Positions 43,285 to 51,552 of a stretch of DNA of 64,000 nucleotides are shown piece after piece. The notes under the pieces were generated by a model. The model saw nothing but the letters and a program-made list of their open reading frames with translations. It made no database searches and was not told the origin of the DNA. Position numbers and translations under genes: made by a program. Position 1 is the first letter of the stretch. Each line of letters begins with the position of its first letter. The DNA comes from Paracoccus maritimus. Lineage in GTDB: Bacteria; Pseudomonadota; Alphaproteobacteria; Rhodobacterales; Rhodobacteraceae. The DNA lies in contig NZ_JANAVZ010000010.1 in the NCBI RefSeq assembly GCF_025195095.1, positions 1 to 64,000 of the forward strand. The letters are read 5' to 3'.

Positions 43285-44781
43285 TCACGCCGAGACCGAG
43301 AAAGTCGTCATCATGCCGCTGGCAAGATGCGGCATGTGGTGACAATGCAGCATCCACTCCGCCGCCTCGCCCGCATCCAGCGCCACCGTGACCATTGACA
43401 TGGGCGGCACATAGACCGTGTCGCGCAAAGCACCGGCGAACCGCTTGCCATTGAGGGCGACGACCTGAAAATGATGGCCGTGCAGATGCATCGGATGGCC
43501 CATCATCGACATGTTGTGAAACATGATCTCGACCCGCTGACCCGATTTGGCCGCAACCGGAATTCGGTCCTCGAACACACGGTCATTGATGGTCCAGCGA
43601 TAGGGCTGCATCTGCCCGCCCAGCATCACCATGGGTGAGGCATCGGCAGCACGTTCCGTCAGCGGAGCAACGGCCCGCAAGGCGGCTTCCTGCGCAAGGT
43701 CGATATCGAATGCAGGTGCCGCATCGTCGGCCATTCCGAGAATGACCGGCACGTTGGCGCCAGAAGTGGCAAGGATAAGGCCGGTGCGCTCATGCGCGCC
43801 TTCGCGCAGAGCAAGGATCGGCCAGGCGCCGCCTCCGGCGGGCAGGTCAAGTTCGATATCCAGGCGCTGACCCATGGCCAGACCGAAGCGTGTTCCCGGC
43901 AAGGGCTGCACCGGCTGGCCATCCACCGCGACAAGCCGGCCTGGTACCTCGCCGCTGTCGATCCAGAACACCGTGGCAGCAGCCCCATTGATGACCCGCA
44001 AAAGGATGTGGCCACCCTTTTCCACCTGCACGACCTCGGGGTCGCCCAGGGTGCGGTCATTCGCCAGATAAGCGTCGAAATCGAAATCGTTGAGGTCCAT
44101 CTGCATCCCGGCCATACCGGACATGGACATGCCGCCCATTTCCGACATCCCGTTCATGGCCATACCATCGCCCATGTCATGACCGGCATGAGGATCGGCT
44201 GGTTGCGACATTTCGGCTTCGGCGGCCTCTTCATGCCCCTTTCCCGAGCGAATTTCGTCCAGCACCTCTTCCGGCGAGCGGAATGAAAAGTCATGCAGGA
44301 ACATGGTGACCTCTTGCCGATCAGCTCGCCGATCCCCGGGGCGGCGGACGATCAGGGGTGCGGCCAGTAACTGCATCTCCTGAATGGGCACATGGCTGTG
44401 CATCCAGTGCGTGCCTGCTGCGGCCTCAAAATCATAGCCACGCGTCTCTCCTGGCTGCAGCAGCGGCATCGGCATATCGGGAACGCCGTCCTGCGCGTTC
44501 GGCGGGATCTGTCCATGCCAATGAATGATCGTCGGCTCGGTCAGATCGTTGGTCAGGTCCAGAAGGAAACGCTGGCCGGGGTCCAGAATCAGCCCGGGCG
44601 TTCCGTTGCCGTTGATCAGCCCGAAAACAGTGGCGGCGCGGCCATCGATGTCAAGCGTGCGCGTCGTTGCCTGCAATGCCAGCGCGGCTGGCTGCGCAAA
44701 GCCCGCGCGCGGGATGACAAAAGCTGCGGCCATGGCAGCGGATGCGGTCAGAAAGCCGCGGCGATTCAGTGTGCAAGTCAT
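43285..44781 (-). CDS. Multicopper oxidase (CueO/CopA-like)
   Basis: A 498-aa periplasmic oxidase with a TAT signal (NRRGFLTASAAMAAAFVIPR). Copper sites are visible: HWHGQIPPNAQDG and THWMHSHVPIQ in the first cupredoxin domain, HPMHLHGHHFQVV and HCHHMPHLASGMM in the last. A Met-rich insert (MNGMSEMGGMSMSGMAGMQM) fits Cu(I) oxidation. It detoxifies Cu(I) with O2. It belongs to a minus-strand operon with the DsbA-like gene and the Cys protein upstream. Confidence 0.92.
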   Translation of the reverse strand: MTCTLNRRGFLTASAAMAAAFVIPRAGFAQPAALALQATTRTLDIDGRAATVFGLINGNGTPGLILDPGQRFLLDLTNDLTEPTIIHWHGQIPPNAQDGVPDMPMPLLQPGETRGYDFEAAAGTHWMHSHVPIQEMQLLAAPLIVRRPGDRRADRQEVTMFLHDFSFRSPEEVLDEIRSGKGHEEAAEAEMSQPADPHAGHDMGDGMAMNGMSEMGGMSMSGMAGMQMDLNDFDFDAYLANDRTLGDPEVVQVEKGGHILLRVINGAAATVFWIDSGEVPGRLVAVDGQPVQPLPGTRFGLAMGQRLDIELDLPAGGGAWPILALREGAHERTGLILATSGANVPVILGMADDAAPAFDIDLAQEAALRAVAPLTERAADASPMVMLGGQMQPYRWTINDRVFEDRIPVAAKSGQRVEIMFHNMSMMGHPMHLHGHHFQVVALNGKRFAGALRDTVYVPPMSMVTVALDAGEAAEWMLHCHHMPHLASGMMTTFSVSA

Positions 44782-44850
44782 ATGAATAATCCATCAGATC
44801 CCGTAGGGCGAACCATGTTCGGCACCTTCAAAGGTGCGGCAAGCAAGTGT

Positions 44851-45201
44851 TCAGATGGATTTCGGAGGGCGGTATCCGGGGCCGACCAGACGGCCCTCAC
44901 GTGTCACTGCTATAGAGTGCCATTTCAGCGAATGCTCGGTCTCAACAGGCGCAAGTTGCGCGGCAGCAAGCCAGGGCGTAGGTGTGCCGACACATACAAT
45001 CGCACAGGCATCGGTCATATCGTGCCGAGAAGGCTCTCCTGAATAACCGTGCTCATGCCCGGTTGTATCGCCGGGATGGCTGATCGAAGCGACAACGTGA
45101 TCGGTTGGCAGTCCGGCTGGGCCAGCACTTTGCCCATGCTCCGTCGTGCCCGCCAACACGAGCAGAACAACAAGCACAGAACATATCGCGCGGCACATCA
45201 T
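44851..45201 (-). CDS. Small secreted protein of copper operon
   Basis: A 116-aa protein with a signal peptide (MCRAICSVLVVLLVLAGTTE). The mature part has HPGDTTGHEHGYSGEPSRHD and DACAIVCVGTPTPW, i.e. His-rich and CxxxC segments suited to copper. It resembles the DUF2946-like small proteins that often precede multicopper oxidase genes. First gene of the minus-strand copper group. Confidence 0.65.
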   Translation of the reverse strand: MMCRAICSVLVVLLVLAGTTEHGQSAGPAGLPTDHVVASISHPGDTTGHEHGYSGEPSRHDMTDACAIVCVGTPTPWLAAAQLAPVETEHSLKWHSIAVTREGRLVGPGYRPPKSI

Positions 45202-45330
45202 GTGGTTGAGTTGGAACCTATGAAACTAGCTTGACAATAAGCAGGACAGGCTCTCGTTGCAATTCAAGGAGTAATCAACAGAGGGTGTAGGTTTTTCCCT
45301 TCTGAGCCATTGACCGGCAGCCCTCCCCCT

Positions 45331-45360
45331 AGGTTCTGCCACCTTCCGCCTCCCTGCCGG
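45331..45360. repeat. 30-bp direct repeat, left copy (upstream of integrase)
   Basis: The segment from AGGTTCTGCCACC through CTCCCTGCCGG matches 47703-47732 with 28 of 30 bases. The two copies flank the integrase and the gene after it. The left copy sits in a small inverted repeat with GGCAG/CTGCC arms (about 45316-45340). Confidence 0.65.
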
Positions 45361-45435
45361 TCCTGGCGCTGATGTATGACTTGCCATACGCGCGAGGCTG
45401 AGCCTCATGTGGGATGCAAGAAGGAGGCGCTGGGC

Positions 45436-46707
45436 ATGGTGAAGCGATTGAGGTTAAACGAAAAAACGGTGCGGGAGGCGGCACCGGAACCGGGCCGGGA
45501 CTATCAGATTTTTGACAGCGAGGTGCGGGGGTTTGCCATCTGCATCTACCGTTCCGGCAACCGGGCCTTCACGCTGGATTACCGCCATGCCGGACGCCAG
45601 CGGCGGATGACGTTGGGGCGCTGGCCGGAATGGTCGACGGCTGCCGCGCGGGAACGGGCCAAGGAGTTGCGCCGCGATATCGATGCCGGGGGCGATCCGC
45701 TGGGCGCGAAGAAGGACGGGCGTGAGGCGCCCCGGTTCAAGGATCTGGTTGACCGCTATACCGAGGTGCATCTGCCCAATCTGGCGAAGACCAATGCGTC
45801 CGATCAGCGCTCCATGCTGACCAAGCTGGTCGGGCCGGACTGGAACAACAGGCTCATCACGGAAATCACGCCCTATGATGTCGAAAAGCTGCTGAACCGG
45901 ATCGCCGAGGGCCGGTGTCGTCCCCATAAGGCAAAGCCGAACAACCGGGCAAGGAAGCTGCAGGGCGCAAAGCCGACGCCGGTGCGCGCCAACCGCGTCG
46001 GTGAGGTGCTTCGAAAGATGTTCACCTATGCGCAGGGCTGGGGCTGGCGGGAGGATAACCCGGCCTCTGGCTTCCGCCGCCGGATCGAGAATCCGCGCGA
46101 GCGGTTTCTGTCGCAGGACGAAATCCGGAAGCTTGCTACCGCGCTGGACGCGGCCGAGGATCGGCGCGCAGCGGATATCATCCGGCTCTGTATGCTGACC
46201 GGCGCGCGGGTCGGCGAGGTCCGGCAGGCGCGGTTCGAGCATTTCAACCTTGAACATCTGAGCTGGTCAAAGCCCGCCAGCATGACCAAGCAGCGCAGGA
46301 TTCACCGGCTGCCGATCTCGGACGAAGCCGCAGCCATTGTTCGCCAAAGGCAACTGCTGGTGCCGCGCGGCTGCTCATACCTGTTTCCGGGCGATGTGCC
46401 CGGCCAGCCTGTGAAGGAAATCCGCCGCTTCTGGCATCAGATCCAGAAGCAGGTGAACATTCCCGATGTCCGCATTCACGACTTGCGCCACACCTTCGCC
46501 TCGCTACTGGTCAGTGGCGGTGCGTCACTGGAAATGATCGGAAAGCTCTTGGGTCACAGCCAGACGCAGACCACTGCGCGCTATGCCCATCTGATGGACT
46601 CGCCGCTGCGCGCCGGGGTCGATGCCGTGGCCAGCGCCTTCCGGCCAAAGCCGGTGCTGGTGCATGATGCCGGGGCGCAAGATGATCAGGCGCGCAAAAG
46701 CGCCTGA
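45436..46707 (+). CDS. Tyrosine-type integrase (DUF4102 arm-binding N-terminus)
   Basis: A 423-aa site-specific recombinase. The start at 45436 has AGGAGG nine bases upstream. The N-terminal ~95 residues are a DUF4102-like domain (YQIFDSEVRGFAICIYRSGN, RRMTLGRWPEWSTAAARERA). The core-binding helices follow. The catalytic set appears complete: Arg in LTGARVGEVRQ, His-x-x-Arg in RIHDLRHTFASLL, His in KLLGHSQTQTTARY, with the nucleophilic Tyr in ARYAHL. It is the likely recombinase of the phage early half. A 30-bp direct repeat flanks it and the next gene. Confidence 0.92.
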   Translation: MVKRLRLNEKTVREAAPEPGRDYQIFDSEVRGFAICIYRSGNRAFTLDYRHAGRQRRMTLGRWPEWSTAAARERAKELRRDIDAGGDPLGAKKDGREAPRFKDLVDRYTEVHLPNLAKTNASDQRSMLTKLVGPDWNNRLITEITPYDVEKLLNRIAEGRCRPHKAKPNNRARKLQGAKPTPVRANRVGEVLRKMFTYAQGWGWREDNPASGFRRRIENPRERFLSQDEIRKLATALDAAEDRRAADIIRLCMLTGARVGEVRQARFEHFNLEHLSWSKPASMTKQRRIHRLPISDEAAAIVRQRQLLVPRGCSYLFPGDVPGQPVKEIRRFWHQIQKQVNIPDVRIHDLRHTFASLLVSGGASLEMIGKLLGHSQTQTTARYAHLMDSPLRAGVDAVASAFRPKPVLVHDAGAQDDQARKSA

Positions 46708-46734
46708 CCAAACGTCGGCCTCTCGCAACGGGCG

Positions 46735-47331
46735 CTATGGGGTTTCCCGCAGCGCCCGCCAGATCGGGGTCAGTCGCCTTCGGATCGTACTCTCATCAGG
46801 TATCTCGCGACCCGGAGAGGTCTTTGCGAACCAGTCCTGAACTTCCGCAACCCATTCACCCTGCGTTGCAGGCAGGCCATCCTCGTGCAGACGGACCATC
46901 TGCGAGATATAAAGACCTTCCCAGTCATAGCGGGATGGCGCACCGCCCGGATCTGCCGCGCGCTTGGCGAGACCGTGGGCAATCTCGAACTCGTAAACCT
47001 CACTCGCGAGGATCAGCAGGTCGGAGGGTTCGACGGTGATGTGATTTTCGGGATCCGCGATCATCACCCAGTCCTTCTGGCCAATTGGTCGAACCCGCCG
47101 GATCACGCGGCGTTGCGGCCCGCTGGCCCAGCGCCGGAACATGCTGAGGATATCGACCACGGGCACCACGACCAGCCCTGACAGAATCGTCCCGTTCTGC
47201 TGGATCGGCTCGATCGCCATGACGACCTCGGGCTTTCCGTTGATGGCCCAACCCGCCAGATCGTCGAGGCTGCAATCCCATCTGATCGCAACTTCCTGAA
47301 CCGTGAAAAACGTGCGTTGCGGCAATCCCAT
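46735..47331 (-). CDS. Hypothetical protein beside integrase
   Basis: A 198-aa protein; the start at 47331 (MGLPQRTFFTVQEVAIRWDC) is supported by GGGAGA upstream and a sharp change from low-complexity codons before it. The N-terminus resembles a short HTH (TVQEVAIRWDCSLDDLAGWA). The middle is a beta-rich region, and the end (EIPDESTIRRRLTPIWRALR) looks like another DNA-binding helix. It is convergent with the integrase gene. I do not recognise a family; it may be an accessory or directionality factor. Confidence 0.6.
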   Translation of the reverse strand: MGLPQRTFFTVQEVAIRWDCSLDDLAGWAINGKPEVVMAIEPIQQNGTILSGLVVVPVVDILSMFRRWASGPQRRVIRRVRPIGQKDWVMIADPENHITVEPSDLLILASEVYEFEIAHGLAKRAADPGGAPSRYDWEGLYISQMVRLHEDGLPATQGEWVAEVQDWFAKTSPGREIPDESTIRRRLTPIWRALRETP

Positions 47332-47586
47332 CTTCTTTCGTCTCCCTGCTCGTAGGCGCTGGGCTGCCCTTCTTCCGATCCCAAAGCGCCTTGCCTCAAT
47401 CCTCTCGCGCGCAGACACAGCTTTCCCGATCACGGGCCTTGCAAAGGCTCGCGTCGCTCGACCGCATCCGGCGTGATTGGCCGACTTCTTCACCACCAGA
47501 ACGAGACTTGTCCAGACGATTTCACTGGGGACAACCGACTCTTTGTTCTTGACATGTTCCAGCCCCAACAAAGGCTGAATCTGACA
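47332..47586. other. Intergenic, no gene seen
   Basis: Long minus-strand open frame here (up to 47811) is judged an artefact of GC content: it lacks a start with a ribosome-binding site and is Arg/Ala-rich. No other feature stands out until the palindrome at 47587. Confidence 0.45.
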
Positions 47587-47622
47587 CCGGCGACCGGCAG
47601 AACCGGTTCTGCCGGTCGCCGG
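47587..47622. repeat. Perfect 36-bp palindrome
   Basis: The left 18 bases CCGGCGACCGGCAGAACC are the exact reverse complement of the right 18 bases. There is no spacer. The right arm contains GGTTCTGCCGGTCGC, identical to 15 bases at 27874-27888. It lies between the integrase-side gene and a small HTH gene. Confidence 0.85.
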
Positions 47623-47685
47623 ATTTTGCCTCTTGACAGCCTGTCTCGCAGTGCATGCGCATCGCCAAACCCAGCAAAACATGGG

Positions 47686-47732
47686 GTGGCATAACCTCCG
47701 GGAGGTTACGCCACCTTCCGCCTCCCTGCCGG
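47686..47732. repeat. Inverted repeat overlapping right copy of 30-bp direct repeat
   Basis: Arms of 14 bases, 47686-47699 and 47701-47714, pair at 13 positions around one base. The second half overlaps the direct repeat 47703-47732, whose partner is 45331-45360. A GCCTTTTT run follows, so it could act as a terminator as well as a recombination site. Confidence 0.65.
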
Positions 47733-47802
47733 GCCTTTTTATGTGATTGTTCTTCTCCCCGTCAGCGGCCCGGTCCGGGCGATGCAAGATGGAGGCAAGA
47801 GC

Positions 47803-48063
47803 ATGACACAACCCATGAGTGCGGAACCGAAGGTTGAACCGCGCCTGCTGCGCGGCTGGATCAGCCGCTACGATCTGGCGCAGGAGCTTGGCCTCACGGT
47901 CGATACGCTGGGGCGCTGGGAGCGGCGGCGGAAGGGTCCGGCCTGTGTCCGCGCCGGTCGCAAGATCTTTTACCGGATGAGCGTGGTGCAGGACTGGCTG
48001 CAGTCGCAGGAGATGCCGCGGGTCACCGACGCGAAACCCGGCAAGGCGCGGGGGCGGAAATGA
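47803..48063 (+). CDS. Small HTH DNA-binding protein (excisionase/MerR-like)
   Basis: An 86-aa protein with GGAGG seven bases before the ATG at 47803. A winged-helix pattern is visible: RGWISRYDLAQELGLTVDTL then GRWERRRKGPACVRAGRKI and FYRMSVVQDWLQSQE. This is typical of excisionase or phage early-control proteins. The C-terminus is basic. It opens the early gene run 47803-50342, in which each gene overlaps the next by four bases. Confidence 0.78.
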   Translation: MTQPMSAEPKVEPRLLRGWISRYDLAQELGLTVDTLGRWERRRKGPACVRAGRKIFYRMSVVQDWLQSQEMPRVTDAKPGKARGRK

Positions 48064-48329
48064 ACGCTATGTCCCAGATTCCCGATGCCGCTATCGATCA
48101 TAGCTCTACGACCGATACTGCCTGCCCGCCGGACTGGCCCGCCCAGCGCCTCTCTGAGGCCCGGGGCATTGTCGCCGATTTCGTCCATCACCCGGACAGC
48201 CTGATCATCCTCGCCTGTCGCGCCATCGCGGCGCATAGCCCCGAGGAACAGGAACGCCGCGAAGCCCTGGCCCTCGCCAGGCTGCTGATCGCCCTGTCGA
48301 CCCGCAAACCGAAAGGCGGTGACTCGTGA
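48060..48329 (+). CDS. Small hypothetical phage early protein
   Basis: An 89-aa protein coupled to its neighbours by ATGA and GTGA overlaps. It reads MNAMSQIPDAAIDHSSTTDT, then a helical part ending EERREALALARLLIALSTRK. No family recognised. The operon position and codon use support it as a real gene. Confidence 0.62.
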   Translation: MNAMSQIPDAAIDHSSTTDTACPPDWPAQRLSEARGIVADFVHHPDSLIILACRAIAAHSPEEQERREALALARLLIALSTRKPKGGDS

Positions 48330-48724
48330 CCCGCCGTACACCCGAGGCCGATATCCAGCGCGCCATTGTCCACACATTGCGGATCGTCCTGCCCCGCGAT
48401 GCCATCATCCACCATTCCGCCAATGAGGTCGGGTCGGGTGGCAAGGCCGCACGGCAGCGCCAGGCGATCCTGACCGGCATGGGCGTGTTTCCGGGCTTTG
48501 CCGATCTGGTCGTCCTGACTGGCGGGCAGGTGTTGTTTCTGGAGGTCAAAAGCCCGTCCGGCCGCCTCAGTCCGGCCCAGAGAGCGTTCCGCGACATGGT
48601 GAAGGCCCAAGGGTTCGGCTGGGCGCTGGTCCGCTCCGTCGAGGACGCGCTGGGCGCGCTCGCCGATCACGGCATCACGACGCGCGCCCAAGCGCTAAAC
48701 CCGCGACGGAGGGCCTGCGCATGA
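48326..48724 (+). CDS. VRR-NUC domain nuclease
   Basis: A 132-aa protein starting at GTG, with the minimal VRR-NUC (PD-D/ExK) fold. The Glu is in RTPEADIQRAIVHTLRIVLP. The PGFADLVVLTGGQVLFLEVK stretch gives the catalytic Asp and ExK. The family acts as a Holliday-junction or structure-specific nuclease, common in phage replication modules. It overlaps both neighbours. Confidence 0.85.
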   Translation: MTRRTPEADIQRAIVHTLRIVLPRDAIIHHSANEVGSGGKAARQRQAILTGMGVFPGFADLVVLTGGQVLFLEVKSPSGRLSPAQRAFRDMVKAQGFGWALVRSVEDALGALADHGITTRAQALNPRRRACA

Positions 48725-49644
48725 GCCACTATGCGACCAACTGGGCCATCCTGCAGCGTGGGCTGAAGCCCGCCACCAAGATCGTGCTCTGGCATCTCTG
48801 CGACCGCCACAATCCGGATTTTGGCTGCTTTCCGACGCAGGCGCGGCTGGCGGCCGATTGCGAGATGTCGGTGTCATCCCTGAACGACCATCTCCGGGCG
48901 CTGGAAGAAGCGCGGCTGATCCACCGGGTTCGCTGTAACGATCCGCAGACGCATCGACGCCAGGCGACGCGCTACATCCTCGGCTTCGAAGATCGGTTTC
49001 CAGATGGCGATGACAGCGACGGTCCATGTCCGGATTCCGGAGATGGAGCCATCTCCGAAAAATCGCCAAAGCCATCTCCGAATTTGGCCGGTTTCCATCT
49101 CCGAAATTCGGAGACTAACCCTGTAAGAGAACCATTAAGGGAACCAGTAAAGGAGGAGGAGGGCGCGCGAGCGCGCGATGATCGATTTGAAGAGTTTTTT
49201 GAAAGGCTGATCGACGCGCTGGGTTTGGACACCGATGCGGGGCTTCCCGGCTGGTGGCAGGGATGGCCACCCCGCGAACATGTCCGTCGCTGGATTACCG
49301 ATCTCGGCCTGACCGAGGACCGGATCGTCGCGGTGGCCCGCGACAGCCGCAGCACGCATCCCAATCCGCCGGACGGCCCGAGAGCACTGGACAGGGCCAT
49401 GGAACGGGCGGCACGGAGCGCCGAGGCGAGGAAGCCCGCTGACGGCGACAAGCGGAGCAAGCGCGGCAACAAGCCTGCCGACGCGCCACGTGCCAGCATG
49501 GACGAGATCGCGGATTTCTATGCCGGGCTGGTGAACGGGGATGGCTATCTGCCCTCCAATGCCATCTCGAACACCGTGCGCAATGCCATGCTGGAACGCG
49601 GCCTGGTCACGACCGAGCGGCTGCGAGAACGGGGCGTGGCATGA
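48721..49644 (+). CDS. Phage replication-type HTH protein
   Basis: A 307-aa protein with an N-terminal winged helix (SHYATNWAILQRGLKPATKI, CFPTQARLAADCEMSVSSLN followed by DHLRALEEARLIHRV). This is the pattern of phage replication initiator or helix-turn-helix loaders. The middle is acidic and Ser/Pro-rich. The C-terminal ~150 residues have WWQGWPPREHVRRWITDLGL and a basic patch KRSKRGNKPADAPRASM. It may recognise the nearby iteron cluster (inference). Confidence 0.72.
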   Translation: MSHYATNWAILQRGLKPATKIVLWHLCDRHNPDFGCFPTQARLAADCEMSVSSLNDHLRALEEARLIHRVRCNDPQTHRRQATRYILGFEDRFPDGDDSDGPCPDSGDGAISEKSPKPSPNLAGFHLRNSETNPVREPLREPVKEEEGARARDDRFEEFFERLIDALGLDTDAGLPGWWQGWPPREHVRRWITDLGLTEDRIVAVARDSRSTHPNPPDGPRALDRAMERAARSAEARKPADGDKRSKRGNKPADAPRASMDEIADFYAGLVNGDGYLPSNAISNTVRNAMLERGLVTTERLRERGVA

Positions 49645-50342
49645 GCATCCATTCCCGCTTCCCGAACCGCAGCACCACAGGCACCCGAACCAAACGCGCG
49701 CTGGGCGTCCAGCAGGTGCTGGAATGGGCCTTTCGCATGGAGAAGGCCCGGCTGGAACTGCCCGGGCCGCCCGACCCCGAACGCGGCGAAGGTTTTGGCT
49801 TCGGCCTCGAATACGTGCTGATGCAACGCGCCGCGCTGGGCTGCCGCATCGATGGCGGAAGGTACAAGCCAGACAGTTCCACCCACCAGGACGCCGAAGT
49901 CATCGCGGCTTGTGTCGCCGGACTGCCAACCTCACTCGGTGGCTTGCGCATGGCGATCCGCATCGCCGAACTGGCCCGGGCCGGCATGACACCGGATTGG
50001 ATGCCCGGCGCTGTACCACGCTGCGTCCCAATCGAGATGAAGCGCAATCAGCACGGCGAACGCGCGATCACCATCCCGGTGGGCACGACCCGTGTGCTGT
50101 CGCGCGGCAAGTGGCGGACGGTCGAACTCCGCGCCTGCCCGGTGACCTTCTCGCCGCATCCGGACCAGATCGCCGCCGCACGTCGCCACTACGAACATTG
50201 GTGGCTGGCGCTGGGCTGGGTGCGTGACGGGCTGATCGCGGGCGGCATGCTGCGGAGCATCGAGGTGACGGAGGTAATGCCGAGGCGCGAGCCATGGGCG
50301 AGCCCGTCGAGCCGCGAACAGATCGGCAACAAAACAGTTTGA
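49641..50342 (+). CDS. Hypothetical phage early protein
   Basis: A 233-aa protein, last of the coupled early run. It reads GVQQVLEWAFRMEKARLELP and GLEYVLMQRAALGCRIDGGR, with a C-terminal beta region (KWRTVELRACPVTFSPHPDQ). The recurring RYEHWWLALGWVRDGL-type end suggests a DNA-related protein found in Rhodobacteraceae prophages. No function can be assigned. Confidence 0.6.
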   Translation: MSIHSRFPNRSTTGTRTKRALGVQQVLEWAFRMEKARLELPGPPDPERGEGFGFGLEYVLMQRAALGCRIDGGRYKPDSSTHQDAEVIAACVAGLPTSLGGLRMAIRIAELARAGMTPDWMPGAVPRCVPIEMKRNQHGERAITIPVGTTRVLSRGKWRTVELRACPVTFSPHPDQIAAARRHYEHWWLALGWVRDGLIAGGMLRSIEVTEVMPRREPWASPSSREQIGNKTV

Positions 50343-50738
50343 CATTCGTGCCCCTGTTGACTCATAACCCAAACATCGAAGACGAGCGCCCGGAGAACAG
50401 GCGCTCTTCCGGTCAGACCCTCCATCCCTACCCCCTTGCCATGGTTCCTCCTGGGCCGCGTCCGCATTCGGGGGGGCGCAGCGCAGAAGTTTGCCAGCGT
50501 CAGGCGATTTCACCGGGGAATCCAGATGGAATCCACCTATCCAGTTTGAGAGCCGTTTCGACCAATAAAACAAGGCTTTGATCACCAGGCGAGGGTGGAT
50601 TCCTTCTGGATTCCGGCGGAATCCAGGAAGCCACCTTCGGAATCCACTTCGGGGAATCCAGGCGGAATCCATCGAGGCAGAAGCCACCGGGAGCCACCCG
50701 CCCCAAAGCCACCCAAAACCACAGGACCAACCTGCCCC
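50343..50738. other. Noncoding region with iteron cluster
   Basis: No reliable gene lies between the early run and the ParB-like fragment. The stretch contains the GGAATCC/GGATTCC cluster annotated below and is otherwise unremarkable. Confidence 0.55.
50517..50670. repeat. Iteron-like cluster of GGAATCC / GGATTCC
   Basis: Eight copies start at 50517, 50528, 50597, 50608, 50618, 50639, 50653 and 50664. Several are followed by A, giving GGAATCCA. The common start-to-start distances are 10, 11 and 21 bases, i.e. one or two helical turns, so most copies face the same side of the DNA. This is the usual look of iterons or clustered operators. Confidence 0.65.
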
Positions 50739-50900
50739 ATGGACCTCACCTTCGCGCCGCGCCAGATCGAGTTCTGGCCGATCGAGCGCCTGCGCCCCTA
50801 TGCCCGGAACGCGAAGATGCACGGGCCAGATCAGGTGCCGCGCATCGCCGCCAGCATGGCCCGCTTCGGCGCGGCTTCCCCGAAGTCGCAGAAGGACTGA
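50739..50900 (+). pseudogene. ParB-like / adenine-methyltransferase N-terminal fragment
   Basis: MDLTFAPRQIEFWPIERLRP, then YARNAKMHGPDQVPRIAASM is the N-terminus of the phage ParB-domain DNA methylase group. The frame stops after ~53 codons at SPKSQKD, where the sequence joins a piece of a cytosine methyltransferase. The catalytic DPPY region is absent, so an internal deletion has removed most of the gene. Confidence 0.7.
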
Positions 50901-50905
50901 TTGGC

Positions 50906-51540
50906 ATGGGCTACAGGCTTGCGGCAGGATTGTTTACGGCGCCGGAAGTCGGCGCGCCCCACCGCCGGGAACGGCTGTTCATCCTCGCCATCCGGAAAAG
51001 CGACGAACTGGCCGACCCCGCGCGCCTGCTCCGGCACCCGGTCGAGCGGCGACAATCGCAGCGAGAACCTGCGCCTCTGGCCGACGCCCCGGGCCAGCGC
51101 CAACGAAAACCGGCAGACCAGACCGACGCCGTCGCAGGCGGCGGGCAAGCACGGGATGAACCTCGCGACCACGGCCACGCAATGGCCGACGCCGCTGGCG
51201 GCGGACGGCAACAAACCGAGCGCAGGCAACCGCAAATCGGCCGATCTGACCCATGCGAGCCAGATGTGGATGACGCCGACGGCGCGGGATCACAAGGATG
51301 GGGCAACGACGCTGGAGAACACCCCTGTCAACGGCCTGCTTGGCCGCCAAGTCCCCACGATGCCAACGGCTGGAAGCGATATCTCAGATCAGCGCCGGAC
51401 GCTGAACCCGCCATTCGTCGAGGCGCTGATGGGCTGGCCAACAGGGTGGACAGGCTCCGCCTCTGTGGCAATGGCGTGGTCCCCTGGTTGCAGCGTATGC
51501 GCTCCGAACCTTGGCGTATCAGCTGCAGAAGGAGGGATGA
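50906..51540 (+). pseudogene. DNA cytosine-5 methyltransferase, C-terminal remnant with frameshift
   Basis: The frame at 50906 reads GYRLAAGLFTAPEVGAPHRR followed by ERLFILA, the conserved motif VIII region of C5 methyltransferases. From about 51000 the family-like sequence (WPTPRASANENRQ, MWMTPTARDHKDGATTLE, LNPPFVEALMGWPTGWT) appears in the 50901 frame. The catalytic PCQ motif region is missing. The remnant is joined directly to the ParB-like fragment, so a deletion spans two methyltransferase genes. Confidence 0.75.
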
Positions 51541-51552
51541 TGCGGCACCAGA

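Noticed and set aside
47332-47811. N-terminal extension of the 198-aa gene beside the integrase
   Set aside because: The extension reads through the 36-bp palindrome and is Arg/Cys-rich; the start at 47331 has a better ribosome-binding site.
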